A DNA stretch of 6,586 bases from Elusimicrobiota bacterium (GTDB lineage Bacteria; Elusimicrobiota; Elusimicrobia; Elusimicrobiales; UBA9959): positions 1 to 6,586 of the forward strand of contig JAKLEK010000082.1 in the NCBI GenBank assembly GCA_022703115.1, given 5' to 3'. Shown one piece after another: positions 1-6,440 of the stretch. The notes under the pieces were generated by a model. The model searched no databases. It was not told the DNA's origin and worked only from the letters and a program-made list of their open reading frames with translations. The translations under genes and the position numbers were made by a program. Numbering within the stretch: position 1 is the stretch's first letter; each line of letters starts with the position of its first letter.

Positions 1-1672
1 CGGATTCCTTTTCTTTTTCCTTCATCAGTTCCAGCAATTTGTCGGCCTGGTTCCGGGCCGCCTCTTTCTTCTTCTGTTCGTCCTTCTTCCTGTTCCCGTC
101 CTGGCCGCCACCGCCTCCGCTTTGTTCCTGTTTCTTGTTCTGTTCCTTATCCTGTTCTTTTTTTTCCTGCTTTTTCTGTTCCTTCTGGTCCTGTTTGTTT
201 TCCTTCGACTTCTTCAGCGCTATAAGGGCTTTCTGGAGGTTATACGCGGCGTCGGGGTCCCCTGGCGAGGCCAGCAGGGATTCCCGGTATTTGGCCGCCG
301 CCTTGGAGAAGTCCGACAGCCTGAAAAAGGCGTTGCCGGCGTTGTAGGCGGAGGCCGCCTTCACCTTCGGGTCGGCCGCAGCCGATTCGGAATCCTCGGC
401 CGACCTTCCGTAATCCTCCATCCGGTAGGCCGCGGCGCCTCTGTTGAACCGTATCCTGGCGTTCTTGGGCGCCGCTTCCAGGGCCCTGGAATACTGCTCG
501 TAGGCCTTGGGGAAATCCTTGTTCCTGTACGCGCCGTTGCCTTTCCTGGCCGCGCTCTCCGGGGACGCGGCCCGCGCTCCCGCCGGAACGGCGGAAGAGA
601 GCGCCGTCAGGGACAGTGCCAGGACGACCGCGCTCTTGCCGGGCCGTTTCAGCAGCCGCGCCATTAAGTCCTGCAGCGCCGACCCTTTTTCCATGAACAT
701 AAATTCTATCAAAAGCAGAAGGAAAGCGAGAGACAGCGGGATGCGGTAGCGGTTCCTGTAAACGGACCTCCCGAACCCCTTTGTCCTGGACAGGGAGAGC
801 CTCGCCACCGTGGCCCTTATCTCCCCGGCCGCGGCTTCCGGGTCCCCTCCGTATCGTATGTCTTCCGCTCCGGTCCCCTGGGCGATCTTAAGGAGCGCGC
901 TTTCGTCCAGGCGGGTCACTACCGTCTTGCCGGAGAGGTCCTTTTTGTATCCGGCCTCGCCCCCCCCTTCGGGTATCAGTTCCCCTTCGGGCTTTCCTAT
1001 GCCGACGGTGAAGATCTTGAGACCGGAGGCGGCCGCGGATCCGAGCGCTTCTTCTATTGACCCGTCCGTGTTCTCCCCGTCGGTTATCAGCACCAGGACC
1101 TTCTGGCCGGAATAACGGCCCAGCATCGTTTCCGCTTCGGCTATGGCCGAGGCGATGTTGGTCCCGGGCTCGGGCAGTATCCCCGGGGCCAGATAGGACA
1201 GGAAATATTTCACCGCGTCCGTGTCGGTGGTAAGAGGGCACTGGACGTAGGCGTTCCCGCTGAACGCTATCACGCCCATCCTGTAATCCTTGAACCTGTC
1301 GGCCAGAGCGTTAAGCATCAGCTTGGCGTTCTCCATCCTGGAGGGTTTGAGGTCCCTGGCGCCCATGGAGAGGGAGGTGTCTACCGCCACCGCCAGGCTG
1401 CCGTTCATATCCATCACCGGCGCCATGTCCATGCCCCACTGCGGGCCTCCGGCCGCGGCGACCAGGAAAGCGAGCCCGGCCAGGTAAAGTAGTTCCCTGG
1501 TCCGTTTCCGCGCCAGGGCCTTTTCCCCTGTGAGGTCCGCCAGCCGGCCGGCGTCCATCACTGCCGCCGCCGCGCGTGCGGCGGCGGCGCCGGCCTTGAA
1601 GCGGAAGAACAGCAGCGCTATGAAGCCGGCCGTCAGCCATGCCAGATAAGCGGGATATTTGAAAAGTTCCAT
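1..1672 (-). CDS. batB: BatB-BatC fusion: membrane VWA protein with C-terminal TPRs (3' end cut by window)
   Basis: One uninterrupted frame runs from ATG at 1672 to the left edge with no stop: 557 complete codons, so the C-terminus is missing. I checked every codon for in-frame stops. Order of parts: hydrophobic segments at about residues 6-23 and 61-75; a VWA domain at about 90-290 with an intact metal-binding (MIDAS) motif D98-T-S-L-S102, a Thr at 148/149 and T197-D198-G199; a membrane segment at about 311-327; a second hydrophobic, signal-like stretch at 347-364 ending in small residues; about three TPR-like helix pairs at 375-485; then a Lys/Gln/Glu-rich tail from about 486 with a five-glycine run. 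BatB and BatC are normally separate proteins (VWA protein, TPR protein), so this is read as a fusion. It follows BatA by 13 bases with no clear Shine-Dalgarno, suggesting reinitiation. Family identity is firm; the molecular function of Bat proteins is not well settled. Confidence 0.9.
   Translation of the reverse strand, partial: MELFKYPAYLAWLTAGFIALLFFRFKAGAAAARAAAAVMDAGRLADLTGEKALARKRTRELLYLAGLAFLVAAAGGPQWGMDMAPVMDMNGSLAVAVDTSLSMGARDLKPSRMENAKLMLNALADRFKDYRMGVIAFSGNAYVQCPLTTDTDAVKYFLSYLAPGILPEPGTNIASAIAEAETMLGRYSGQKVLVLITDGENTDGSIEEALGSAAASGLKIFTVGIGKPEGELIPEGGGEAGYKKDLSGKTVVTRLDESALLKIAQGTGAEDIRYGGDPEAAAGEIRATVARLSLSRTKGFGRSVYRNRYRIPLSLAFLLLLIEFMFMEKGSALQDLMARLLKRPGKSAVVLALSLTALSSAVPAGARAASPESAARKGNGAYRNKDFPKAYEQYSRALEAAPKNARIRFNRGAAAYRMEDYGRSAEDSESAAADPKVKAASAYNAGNAFFRLSDFSKAAAKYRESLLASPGDPDAAYNLQKALIALKKSKENKQDQKEQKKQEKKEQDKEQNKKQEQSGGGGGQDGNRKKDEQKKKEAARNQADKLLELMKEKEKES
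1563..1588. repeat. Perfect 11-bp inverted repeat inside batB-C
   Basis: Positions 1563-1573 (gccgccgccgc) and 1578-1588 (gcggcggcggc) are perfect reverse complements separated by 4 bases. The element lies at codons 29-37 of the BatB-C frame and encodes an alanine run broken by one arginine, between the first two membrane segments. In mRNA it would form a very stable hairpin about 85 bases after the start codon. It may be a by-product of alanine codons on both sides, since GCC/GCG mixing is needed to make it. Confidence 0.75.
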
Positions 1673-1685
1673 AAAAGCGCCGCGC

Positions 1686-2669
1686 TCAGGGTATGGTCCG
1701 CAGATAAGTCCTTTCCAGCACGAAGATCAGGACGGCCAGGGCCAGGGCCGGCAGCAGGAAGAGGAGATATATGTCGGACCTGTTCACCAGGGCTTTGATC
1801 TCGAACCTGGTCTTCTCCATCTCGTCTATCTTGGCGTATATCTTCTGGAGTTCCAGGAAATTGCCGGCCCGGTGGAACTCTCCGCCGGTGACGCCGGCGG
1901 TCTCCATAAGGGTCGCCTCGTCCAGATCGTCGTTTATAATGAGATAAGGCTGGACCGGATTGCCGGTCGGCACCCGGGCCGGGCCTTTTGTGGCCGTCCC
2001 TATCGCGTATATCTTTATGTCGTAAGCCGCGGCGGTCTTGGCCGCTATGACAGGGTCCGGTATCGTCCCCGCGTTCGACCGGCCGTCGGTGAGCAGGATT
2101 ATGATCTTGCTCTTCGCCTTGCTGTCTTTCAGGTGGTTCACCGCCGTTATCAGCGCGTCACCGATGGCGGTGCCGTCGGCTTTCGTCATGTTTATGGAGA
2201 CCGATTCCAGGAGTTCCAGGAGCGAACGGTAGTCCAGGGTCAGAGGGCAGGAGAGCACGGCCGCTCCGCCGAATACCACCATGCCTATGCGGTCGTTGGC
2301 GCGATGCCCGATGAATTCGGCCGCGGCGTTCCTGGCCGCGTCCAGCCTGTTGTACGGGCTGAAATCCACCGCGGCCATGCTGTAGGAGGTATCCAGGCAG
2401 AGCATGATGTCTATGCCTTCCGTCGGAGGGATGTCGCCTTTATCCACCCTCTGGGGCCTGGCCAGGGCCAGGGCGAGAAGGACCAGTACGGCCGTTCTGC
2501 CCCAGAAGGGCAGGAACCGGAAGAGCCTGGTCCTGGCGGTCTCGCAGTTAGGCAGCGGTACGGGTATCTTCAGGGCCGCCAGACGTTCCGCTTTCATGGC
2601 CCGGGCCGCCGACGCCAGCAGCAGCACCAGGGGTATCAGCGCCAGGAAATAGGGGTGCTGGAAGGTCAT
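1686..2669 (-). CDS. batA: BatA: membrane-anchored VWA-domain protein
   Basis: A 327-residue protein of the usual BatA length. Hydrophobic segments lie at about residues 8-23 and 58-70, a VWA domain at about 86-290, and a closing membrane segment at about 302-318. The MIDAS metal site is complete: D93-T-S-Y-S97, T144 in a CPLT motif, and T194-D195-G196. Basic residues after the first segment and at the end suggest that the VWA domain faces the periplasm (inference from the positive-inside rule). Its ATG overlaps the TGA of the upstream gene by 4 bases (ATGA at 2669-2666), and a GGAGG ribosome site (2676-2680) lies 6 bases upstream, which fixes the start. It is paralogous to the VWA part of the next gene. 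In Bat operons the two VWA proteins are thought to form a membrane complex served by the MoxR ATPase. Family call is firm; which of the two is strictly 'A' rests on gene order. Confidence 0.92.
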   Translation of the reverse strand: MTFQHPYFLALIPLVLLLASAARAMKAERLAALKIPVPLPNCETARTRLFRFLPFWGRTAVLVLLALALARPQRVDKGDIPPTEGIDIMLCLDTSYSMAAVDFSPYNRLDAARNAAAEFIGHRANDRIGMVVFGGAAVLSCPLTLDYRSLLELLESVSINMTKADGTAIGDALITAVNHLKDSKAKSKIIILLTDGRSNAGTIPDPVIAAKTAAAYDIKIYAIGTATKGPARVPTGNPVQPYLIINDDLDEATLMETAGVTGGEFHRAGNFLELQKIYAKIDEMEKTRFEIKALVNRSDIYLLFLLPALALAVLIFVLERTYLRTIP

Positions 2670-3673
2670 GCCGCGCCTCCGGCCGCTCGTTCCGCCGCCG
2701 CCAGGGCTTTCTTCTCGTCTGCTCTCTGCGCGTAGGAGAGCAGAAGGTCCCGGAGCGACGCTATGTCGGCGTCGCGAGCCGCGTCGTCCGGCCTGAACCT
2801 GGCGAATTTAGCCAGGTCCGATCTCTCCAGAAGTTCCCTGGTCCTGACCACGGCCCGGATATCCGCCCCGGTGGTCCGCAGTTCCCTGGTGAGGCGGCCG
2901 GTGGTCATGAACTCGGCCTTTATGGCGAACTCGTCGTCGAGATAGGTCCTGAGTATGCCTGTGAGAGCGCTGTAGAATTCCTTGACCTGTCCTTTCTCCC
3001 AGAGTCCGGCCGCCGCCAGCGCTTCCAGCGCTTCCGAGGCTTTCTGGTAAGGCGAGCGGGTATCGGGCGGGGCGGTTTCGGGAGCCGCTTCGCGCGCGGC
3101 CCGGCGCCGGTATATCAACCAGCCCGCCAGGGCCGCCGCGAGGAGGGCGGCCAGCAGCCACGGCCAGGGAAAGAATGAGAAGGGCGGACGGATGTCCCTT
3201 ATATCCCCGGCCTCCGACTTCTCGTCGAAAAGCGGGAGGACCTCCAGCTCGAAGGAAGGGCTTACGGCCTCCTTCAGTTCCCCGTCCTTTTTGAGCCGCC
3301 ATGTCGTTTCCGGGAAAGTGCTGACCCCGGTATCGAACGCGGCCGAGCGCAGATCGAAGACCTCGGTCTTCAGGCCGCCGTCCGTACGGGACGAGGCCTT
3401 TTTCACGCTCATAAGTGCGAACACTTCGTTGCGGAAAGAAGCGGTGTCGGGACTCACTTCGTAATCCCCGGGGCAGGTGAGTTCCACCCGGAGCCGGAAG
3501 GGTTCCGCCAGCCTGGGTTTCTCCGCCGGGGGCAGGACCCTGAAGGATACGGTCTGCGTCTGGGCCGGGGAAGCGTGAGCGAGCAGCGCCGCGAGCGGCA
3601 GAAGGCGGAAGACGCGCGGTATCGCGCCCGGCCGGGGGCGTGTCAGGAACTTCATGGGCCGGCAGAAAGTCAT
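2666..3673 (-). CDS. BatD-like protein with DUF4381-like membrane segment and cytoplasmic tail
   Basis: A 335-residue protein. Residues about 17-38 form a signal peptide with small residues near 33-37 as a possible cleavage site. Residues 39-165 are a beta-rich periplasmic region resembling the repeated domains of BatD. A membrane segment lies at about 171-187, preceded by a G-DIRDIRPP motif (157-164) of the kind seen in DUF4381 proteins and followed by RRRAAR. A cytoplasmic helical domain fills about 205-335. Start 3673 is chosen because a GAGGA site lies at 3684-3688, 10 bases upstream, and because its ATG shares 4 bases with the TGA of the DUF58 gene. An internal Met (3655) has no ribosome site. 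Proteins of this layout sit between DUF58 and BatA genes in many MoxR operons, probably linking the cytosolic and periplasmic parts of the assembly (inference). It is much shorter than a full BatD, which may lie beyond the left edge. Confidence 0.78.
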   Translation of the reverse strand: MTFCRPMKFLTRPRPGAIPRVFRLLPLAALLAHASPAQTQTVSFRVLPPAEKPRLAEPFRLRVELTCPGDYEVSPDTASFRNEVFALMSVKKASSRTDGGLKTEVFDLRSAAFDTGVSTFPETTWRLKKDGELKEAVSPSFELEVLPLFDEKSEAGDIRDIRPPFSFFPWPWLLAALLAAALAGWLIYRRRAAREAAPETAPPDTRSPYQKASEALEALAAAGLWEKGQVKEFYSALTGILRTYLDDEFAIKAEFMTTGRLTRELRTTGADIRAVVRTRELLERSDLAKFARFRPDDAARDADIASLRDLLLSYAQRADEKKALAAAERAAGGAA

Positions 3674-4560
3674 ACGCGCATCTTCCTCTGTCTTTTCCGG
3701 AAGAACTTCACCACCGGGCCGTAGATGTCCCCGGCCGGGTCCACCTTGATCCAGTCCGAGCCGGCGCTCTTGAAGGCCGCGTCCATGGCCCAGGCCGCTC
3801 TGGCCCGCTCTTCGGCGTACCTGGCCAGGAATTCAGGGGATGAGAGGTCTGCGACGAAGCCGCGTCCCCCTTCTTCCTCCAGCAGTTCCGCGTTAAGCAG
3901 CGCGCCGGTCCTCGGCATGGACAGTTCCAGGCGGTCTTCCACCACGACCGGGATGAGGTCGTGGCGCACGGCCGTGCGCCGCAGGGCTTGTTCGTAGCCG
4001 GAATCGTTGAAGTCGGAGATCAGGATTATTATGCCCCTGCGCTTCATCAGCCGGTTGGCGGTGTCCAGCGCCCTGGAGATGGAGGTGGCGCGGCCTTTCG
4101 GGTCGTAGGCCAGGATCTCGCGTATGATGCGGAGGATGTGGTTCTTGCCCTTGCCGGGAGGTATGTAGAGCTCCGGTCCCCCGGTGAACATCAGCAGACC
4201 GGTCTTGTCGTTGTTCTTCAGAGCGGAGAACGCGAACATGGCGCCCAGCTCCGCGGCGGCTTCGTTCTTGGCCCTGGCGCCGCTGCCGAAGAACTGGGAG
4301 GCGGACATATCGCAGAGGACCATCAGCGTCAGTTCGCGTTCTTCCACGAAGCGTTTGATGAAGGGCCTGGAGGAGCGGGCGGTCACGTTCCAATCAATGG
4401 CCCGCACGTCGTCGCCCGGAACGTATTCCCGGACTTCCGAGAATTCCATTCCCTGGCCTTTGAAGACGCTCTGGTATTCGCCGGCGAAAGTCTCGCTCAC
4501 CAGACGGCCGGTCCGGATCTCGATCTGGCGGACTTTTTTCAGGATATCCGCGGTATTCAT
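3670..4560 (-). CDS. DUF58 family cytosolic protein with VWA-like domain
   Basis: A 296-residue protein with no signal peptide or membrane segment, so probably cytosolic. The DUF58 core is clear at residues about 34-75: FKGQGMEF, VREYVPGDDVRAIDW and TARSSRPFIKRF, followed by EER. A VWA-like fold comes next with a DxSxS metal motif, D84-M-S-A-S88, and a later SDF at 182-184 as the acidic position. DUF58 proteins are regular partners of MoxR ATPases. Some longer family members carry N-terminal membrane helices that this one lacks. The ATG at 4560 is preceded by seven T's and only a weak CAGG site (4569-4572) 8 bases upstream, poorer than those of its neighbours. It follows moxR after a 103-base repeat-bearing gap and overlaps the next gene by 4 bases (ATGA). 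The conserved start of the DUF58 domain soon after this Met supports it. The family is firm; biochemical role unknown. Confidence 0.93.
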   Translation of the reverse strand: MNTADILKKVRQIEIRTGRLVSETFAGEYQSVFKGQGMEFSEVREYVPGDDVRAIDWNVTARSSRPFIKRFVEERELTLMVLCDMSASQFFGSGARAKNEAAAELGAMFAFSALKNNDKTGLLMFTGGPELYIPPGKGKNHILRIIREILAYDPKGRATSISRALDTANRLMKRRGIIILISDFNDSGYEQALRRTAVRHDLIPVVVEDRLELSMPRTGALLNAELLEEEGGRGFVADLSSPEFLARYAEERARAAWAMDAAFKSAGSDWIKVDPAGDIYGPVVKFFRKRQRKMRV

Positions 4561-4663
4561 AAAAAAAGCCTGTGATCGGGAAGCCGGGCGTCTGGGGTCA
4601 GGGGTCGGGGGACGGTCGGGAGCCGGCTCTCGACTTCCCGACCCGCGACTTCCCGTTTTTGTG
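4561..4663. repeat. Repeat-bearing intergenic spacer between moxR and the DUF58 gene
   Basis: This 103-base spacer is unlike the tight joins further down the operon. It holds two direct copies of cgacttcccg (4631-4640 and 4646-4655, period 15); an inverted repeat 4615-4624/4625-4634 (gtcgggagcc / ggctctcgac, one mismatch); a cgggaag copy at 4577-4583 that can pair with either cttcccg; and degenerate ggggtc/gggggac units at 4594-4619. On the transcribed strand it reads as C-rich GACCCC-like units ending in seven T's before the start codon. It may be a dispersed intergenic repeat, an RNA fold that tunes downstream expression, or an RNA-processing site. I see no clear promoter in it. Confidence 0.6.
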
Positions 4664-5653
4664 TTACGGCACTTCCACCGTTTCGAAGATGGTGCGCAGC
4701 ACTGTTTCGGAATTCACGTTCTCCGCCTCGGCCTCGTATGTGAGAAGGACGCGATGCCGCATGACGTCCATCCCCACGGCCTTTATGTCTTCAGGGGTTA
4801 CGTAGCCGCGTCCCTGTATGAACGCGTAGGCCTTGGCGGCCTGTATCATGAATATTGTGGCCCTGGGGCTGGCCCCGTACAGTATCCAGGGTTTCAGCTT
4901 CTCCAGGGAATATTTCTCCGGGTGTCTGGTGGCCTGCACAAGGTCGAGCACGTAGTTCTTGATCTTGTCGTCCACGTATATGGCGTCCGCCGTCTCCCTG
5001 GCCTTGAGTATCTGTTCCGACGTGGTCACGCGCGCCGCGGCCGGCACCCGCTGGCGGGCCATGGTGTCCAGGATCTGGGCTTCCTCCTGTCTGGAAGGAT
5101 AGGTTATGTTCATCTTCAGCATGAAACGGTCCACCTGGGCTTCCGGCAGCGGGTAGGTGCCTTCCTGCTCTATGGGGTTCTGGGTAGCCAGCACCATGAA
5201 TAGTTCCGGCAGCCGGTGGGTGGTGTCGGATATGGTGACCTGCCGTTCCTGCATGGCTTCCAGCAGCGCGCTCTGCACTTTGGCCGGCGCGCGGTTTATT
5301 TCGTCGGCGAGCAGGATATTAGTGAACACCGGGCCTTTCTTGACCGCGAAGGTGCCGTCCTTGGGGTTGAAGATCATCGTGCCCACCACGTCGGCCGGGA
5401 GAAGGTCGGGGGTGAACTGTATCCGCTGGAAGGCGGCCGAGATCGTCTGGGCGAGGGTCTTGACCGTCAGGGTCTTGGCGAGACCGGGGACCCCTTCTAC
5501 CAGGATATGGCCGTTGGCCAGCAGGCCTACGACCAGTCCGTTGACCAGGTCGTCCTGTCCGACGATCACCCGGCCCATTTCCTTCTTGAGGTCGTGGATG
5601 AACAGGTTCTCCGCCTGTATCCTTTTGTTCAGCTGTGAAATTTCAATGTCCAT
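4664..5653 (-). CDS. moxR: MoxR-family AAA+ ATPase
   Basis: A 329-residue cytosolic ATPase, the usual family length. Walker A is GVPGLAKT (residues 54-61), Walker B with the family signature is LLADEINR (114-121), sensor 1 is TQNP (157-160), the arginine finger is in VDRF (174-177) and sensor 2 is GASPRA (260-265), followed by the lid helices. All catalytic residues are present. MoxR ATPases hydrolyse ATP to remodel or insert cofactors into partner proteins, typically VWA proteins encoded next door, as here. The start at 5653 is supported by GGAGG at 5661-5665 with a 7-base spacing. It is the first gene of the operon, behind a promoter-like element at 5710-5739. The family is certain; the specific substrate is inferred to be the DUF58/Bat proteins. 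Confidence 0.96.
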   Translation of the reverse strand: MDIEISQLNKRIQAENLFIHDLKKEMGRVIVGQDDLVNGLVVGLLANGHILVEGVPGLAKTLTVKTLAQTISAAFQRIQFTPDLLPADVVGTMIFNPKDGTFAVKKGPVFTNILLADEINRAPAKVQSALLEAMQERQVTISDTTHRLPELFMVLATQNPIEQEGTYPLPEAQVDRFMLKMNITYPSRQEEAQILDTMARQRVPAAARVTTSEQILKARETADAIYVDDKIKNYVLDLVQATRHPEKYSLEKLKPWILYGASPRATIFMIQAAKAYAFIQGRGYVTPEDIKAVGMDVMRHRVLLTYEAEAENVNSETVLRTIFETVEVP

Positions 5654-5660
5654 AGAGGTA

Positions 5661-5665
5661 CCTCC
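5661..5665 (-). promoter_or_regulatory. Shine-Dalgarno site of moxR
   Basis: GGAGG on the minus strand, 7 bases before the ATG at 5653. It is the strongest ribosome site of the operon and fixes the moxR start. Confidence 0.75.
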
Positions 5666-5676
5666 GCTCCTGCCTG

Positions 5677-5697
5677 GCCGCGCCTGGAACGCGCGGC
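5677..5697 (-). promoter_or_regulatory. Leader hairpin upstream of moxR
   Basis: gccgcgc (5677-5683) and gcgcggc (5691-5697) form a perfect 7-bp stem with a 7-base loop. It falls in the predicted 5' leader, between the promoter and the Shine-Dalgarno site, 11 bases before the latter. It could stabilise the transcript or affect ribosome access. No T-run follows, so it is not an intrinsic terminator. Confidence 0.5.
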
Positions 5698-5709
5698 GGA
5701 TCGCAGATT

Positions 5710-5739
5710 TTTATATAAAATTTCCAAAGGGAATGGCAA
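5710..5739 (-). promoter_or_regulatory. Predicted sigma-70-type promoter of the moxR-bat operon
   Basis: On the minus strand, TTGCCA (5739-5734, 5 of 6 to TTGACA) is followed after 18 bases by TATAAA (5715-5710, 5 of 6 to TATAAT). An overlapping TATATA (5717-5712) gives a 16-base spacing. This AT-rich island is conspicuous in a GC-rich region and sits just between the HEAT-repeat gene and moxR. The inferred start of transcription is near 5702, giving a leader of about 50 bases. Confidence 0.6.
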
Positions 5740-5755
5740 TAAGACGCAAGCCGGG

Positions 5756-5770
5756 CCGCGCTCCTCGCGG
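5756..5770 (-). terminator. Weak terminator-like stem after the HEAT-repeat gene
   Basis: ccgcg / cgcgg form a 5-bp stem with a 5-base loop (5756-5770), starting 4 bases past the stop codon of the HEAT-repeat gene. On the transcribed strand the stem is followed by more GC and only later by scattered T's, so it lacks a proper T-tract. Termination may be partial, or the stem may merely protect the 3' end. Confidence 0.25.
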
Positions 5771-5774
5771 GCGG

Positions 5775-6404
5775 TTATTCCAACTTCAGGATCGGCTTTT
5801 TGTGGACTTCCTGGATCTCCTGCGCTTTTTTTGCTTCGATCTCGTTCCTTATGACGTTGATCGCCTCGATGGAACGCAGCCGCACTTCCTCGTCGGTGTC
5901 CTGCATGCTCCTGGTCAGCACCGAAATGGATTCCTTGGACGGGATGCTTGTTATGGCCTGTATGACCTTCAGCTTGGTGTTCTTGTCGTAGTTGTTCAGC
6001 AGGGAGTCGGCGAGGAGCGCGAGGCTCATCTTGCTCCTCTCCTTGGAGAGCATGTCTATCAGTCTGGATTTGGAGTCGGAATCCATTTCGTCCCGGAGAA
6101 TACGCTTCATTATGCCGGGCGCCTGCTCGTCCTGCAGCTGCCACAGGAGTTCGATGGAGGCGAAGCGGACCTGGTCGTTGGGGTCGAGAGTCATGTCCCT
6201 CAGGGTCTTGATGGTCTGAGGCGAGAAGTTCATGGTATAGATCTTCTCGGGCTTTTCCGGAAGGTCCGCCTCCGGCGCGGTCTTGATCTGCTCTTTCTGG
6301 GCTTCCTCGGCCAGGATCCTCTTCCGTTCCGCTTCCCGCATGTTATGTTTTACGAGATAGCCGATCCCGCCGATAAAGAGCAGCAGCAATATGAACCATT
6401 TCAT
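5775..6404 (-). CDS. Membrane-anchored HEAT-repeat protein
   Basis: A 209-residue protein. Residues 3-18 form one membrane anchor starting right after Met-Lys, followed by basic residues and a charged, probably coiled helix (about 21-45), a Pro-rich linker (43-53), then about four HEAT-like helix pairs (about 61-93, 96-130, 131-157, 158-190) with typical D-x-x-x-x-V-R-x-x-(A/S)-I-E units at 76-85 and 170-181. The Lys-rich C-terminus is PILKLE. The ATG at 6404 is chosen over an upstream in-frame ATG at 6479 because AAGGGG lies 9 bases before it and the anchor starts at once; the extra 25 residues would come from the GC-rich leader and have no ribosome site. HEAT repeats are protein-binding scaffolds, and no enzyme motif is visible. 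It has its own promoter-like region and is followed by the moxR promoter, so it may be only a neighbour. Specific function unknown. Confidence 0.82.
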   Translation of the reverse strand: MKWFILLLLFIGGIGYLVKHNMREAERKRILAEEAQKEQIKTAPEADLPEKPEKIYTMNFSPQTIKTLRDMTLDPNDQVRFASIELLWQLQDEQAPGIMKRILRDEMDSDSKSRLIDMLSKERSKMSLALLADSLLNNYDKNTKLKVIQAITSIPSKESISVLTRSMQDTDEEVRLRSIEAINVIRNEIEAKKAQEIQEVHKKPILKLE

Positions 6405-6413
6405 CTGAAAGCA

Positions 6414-6419
6414 CCCCTT
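6414..6419 (-). promoter_or_regulatory. Shine-Dalgarno site that fixes the HEAT-repeat gene start
   Basis: AAGGGG on the minus strand, 9 bases before the ATG at 6404. No comparable site precedes the upstream in-frame ATG at 6479, so the shorter protein is preferred. Confidence 0.6.
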
Positions 6420-6440
6420 TTGTCCTCGGACCGCGGCGAA

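Noticed and set aside
888..1640. Minus-strand open frames at 888-1241 and 1311-1640
   Set aside because: They are in the wrong frame inside batB-C, giving Arg/Gly-rich nonsense; the true VWA frame is open through both.
1735..1755. Repeated ccagggccagggcc words here and near 2460-2475
   Set aside because: They encode Ala-Leu-Ala-Leu runs of membrane helices in BatA; codon repetition explains them.
1659..2735. Plus-strand open frame of 358 codons opposite batA
   Set aside because: Gly/Arg/Gln-rich composition with no recognisable domain, fully opposite BatA, whose MIDAS motif and membrane helices are intact.
4561..4660. Intrinsic terminator between moxR and the DUF58 gene
   Set aside because: The T-run (4567-4561, minus strand) is separated from the strong 4615-4634 stem by about 47 bases and abuts the start codon; the only arm near it pairs across a large loop.
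4184..5203. Plus-strand open frame of 339 codons across moxR, the spacer and the DUF58 gene
   Set aside because: It spans two well-supported genes and the repeat spacer, has no domain and no ribosome site that stands out.
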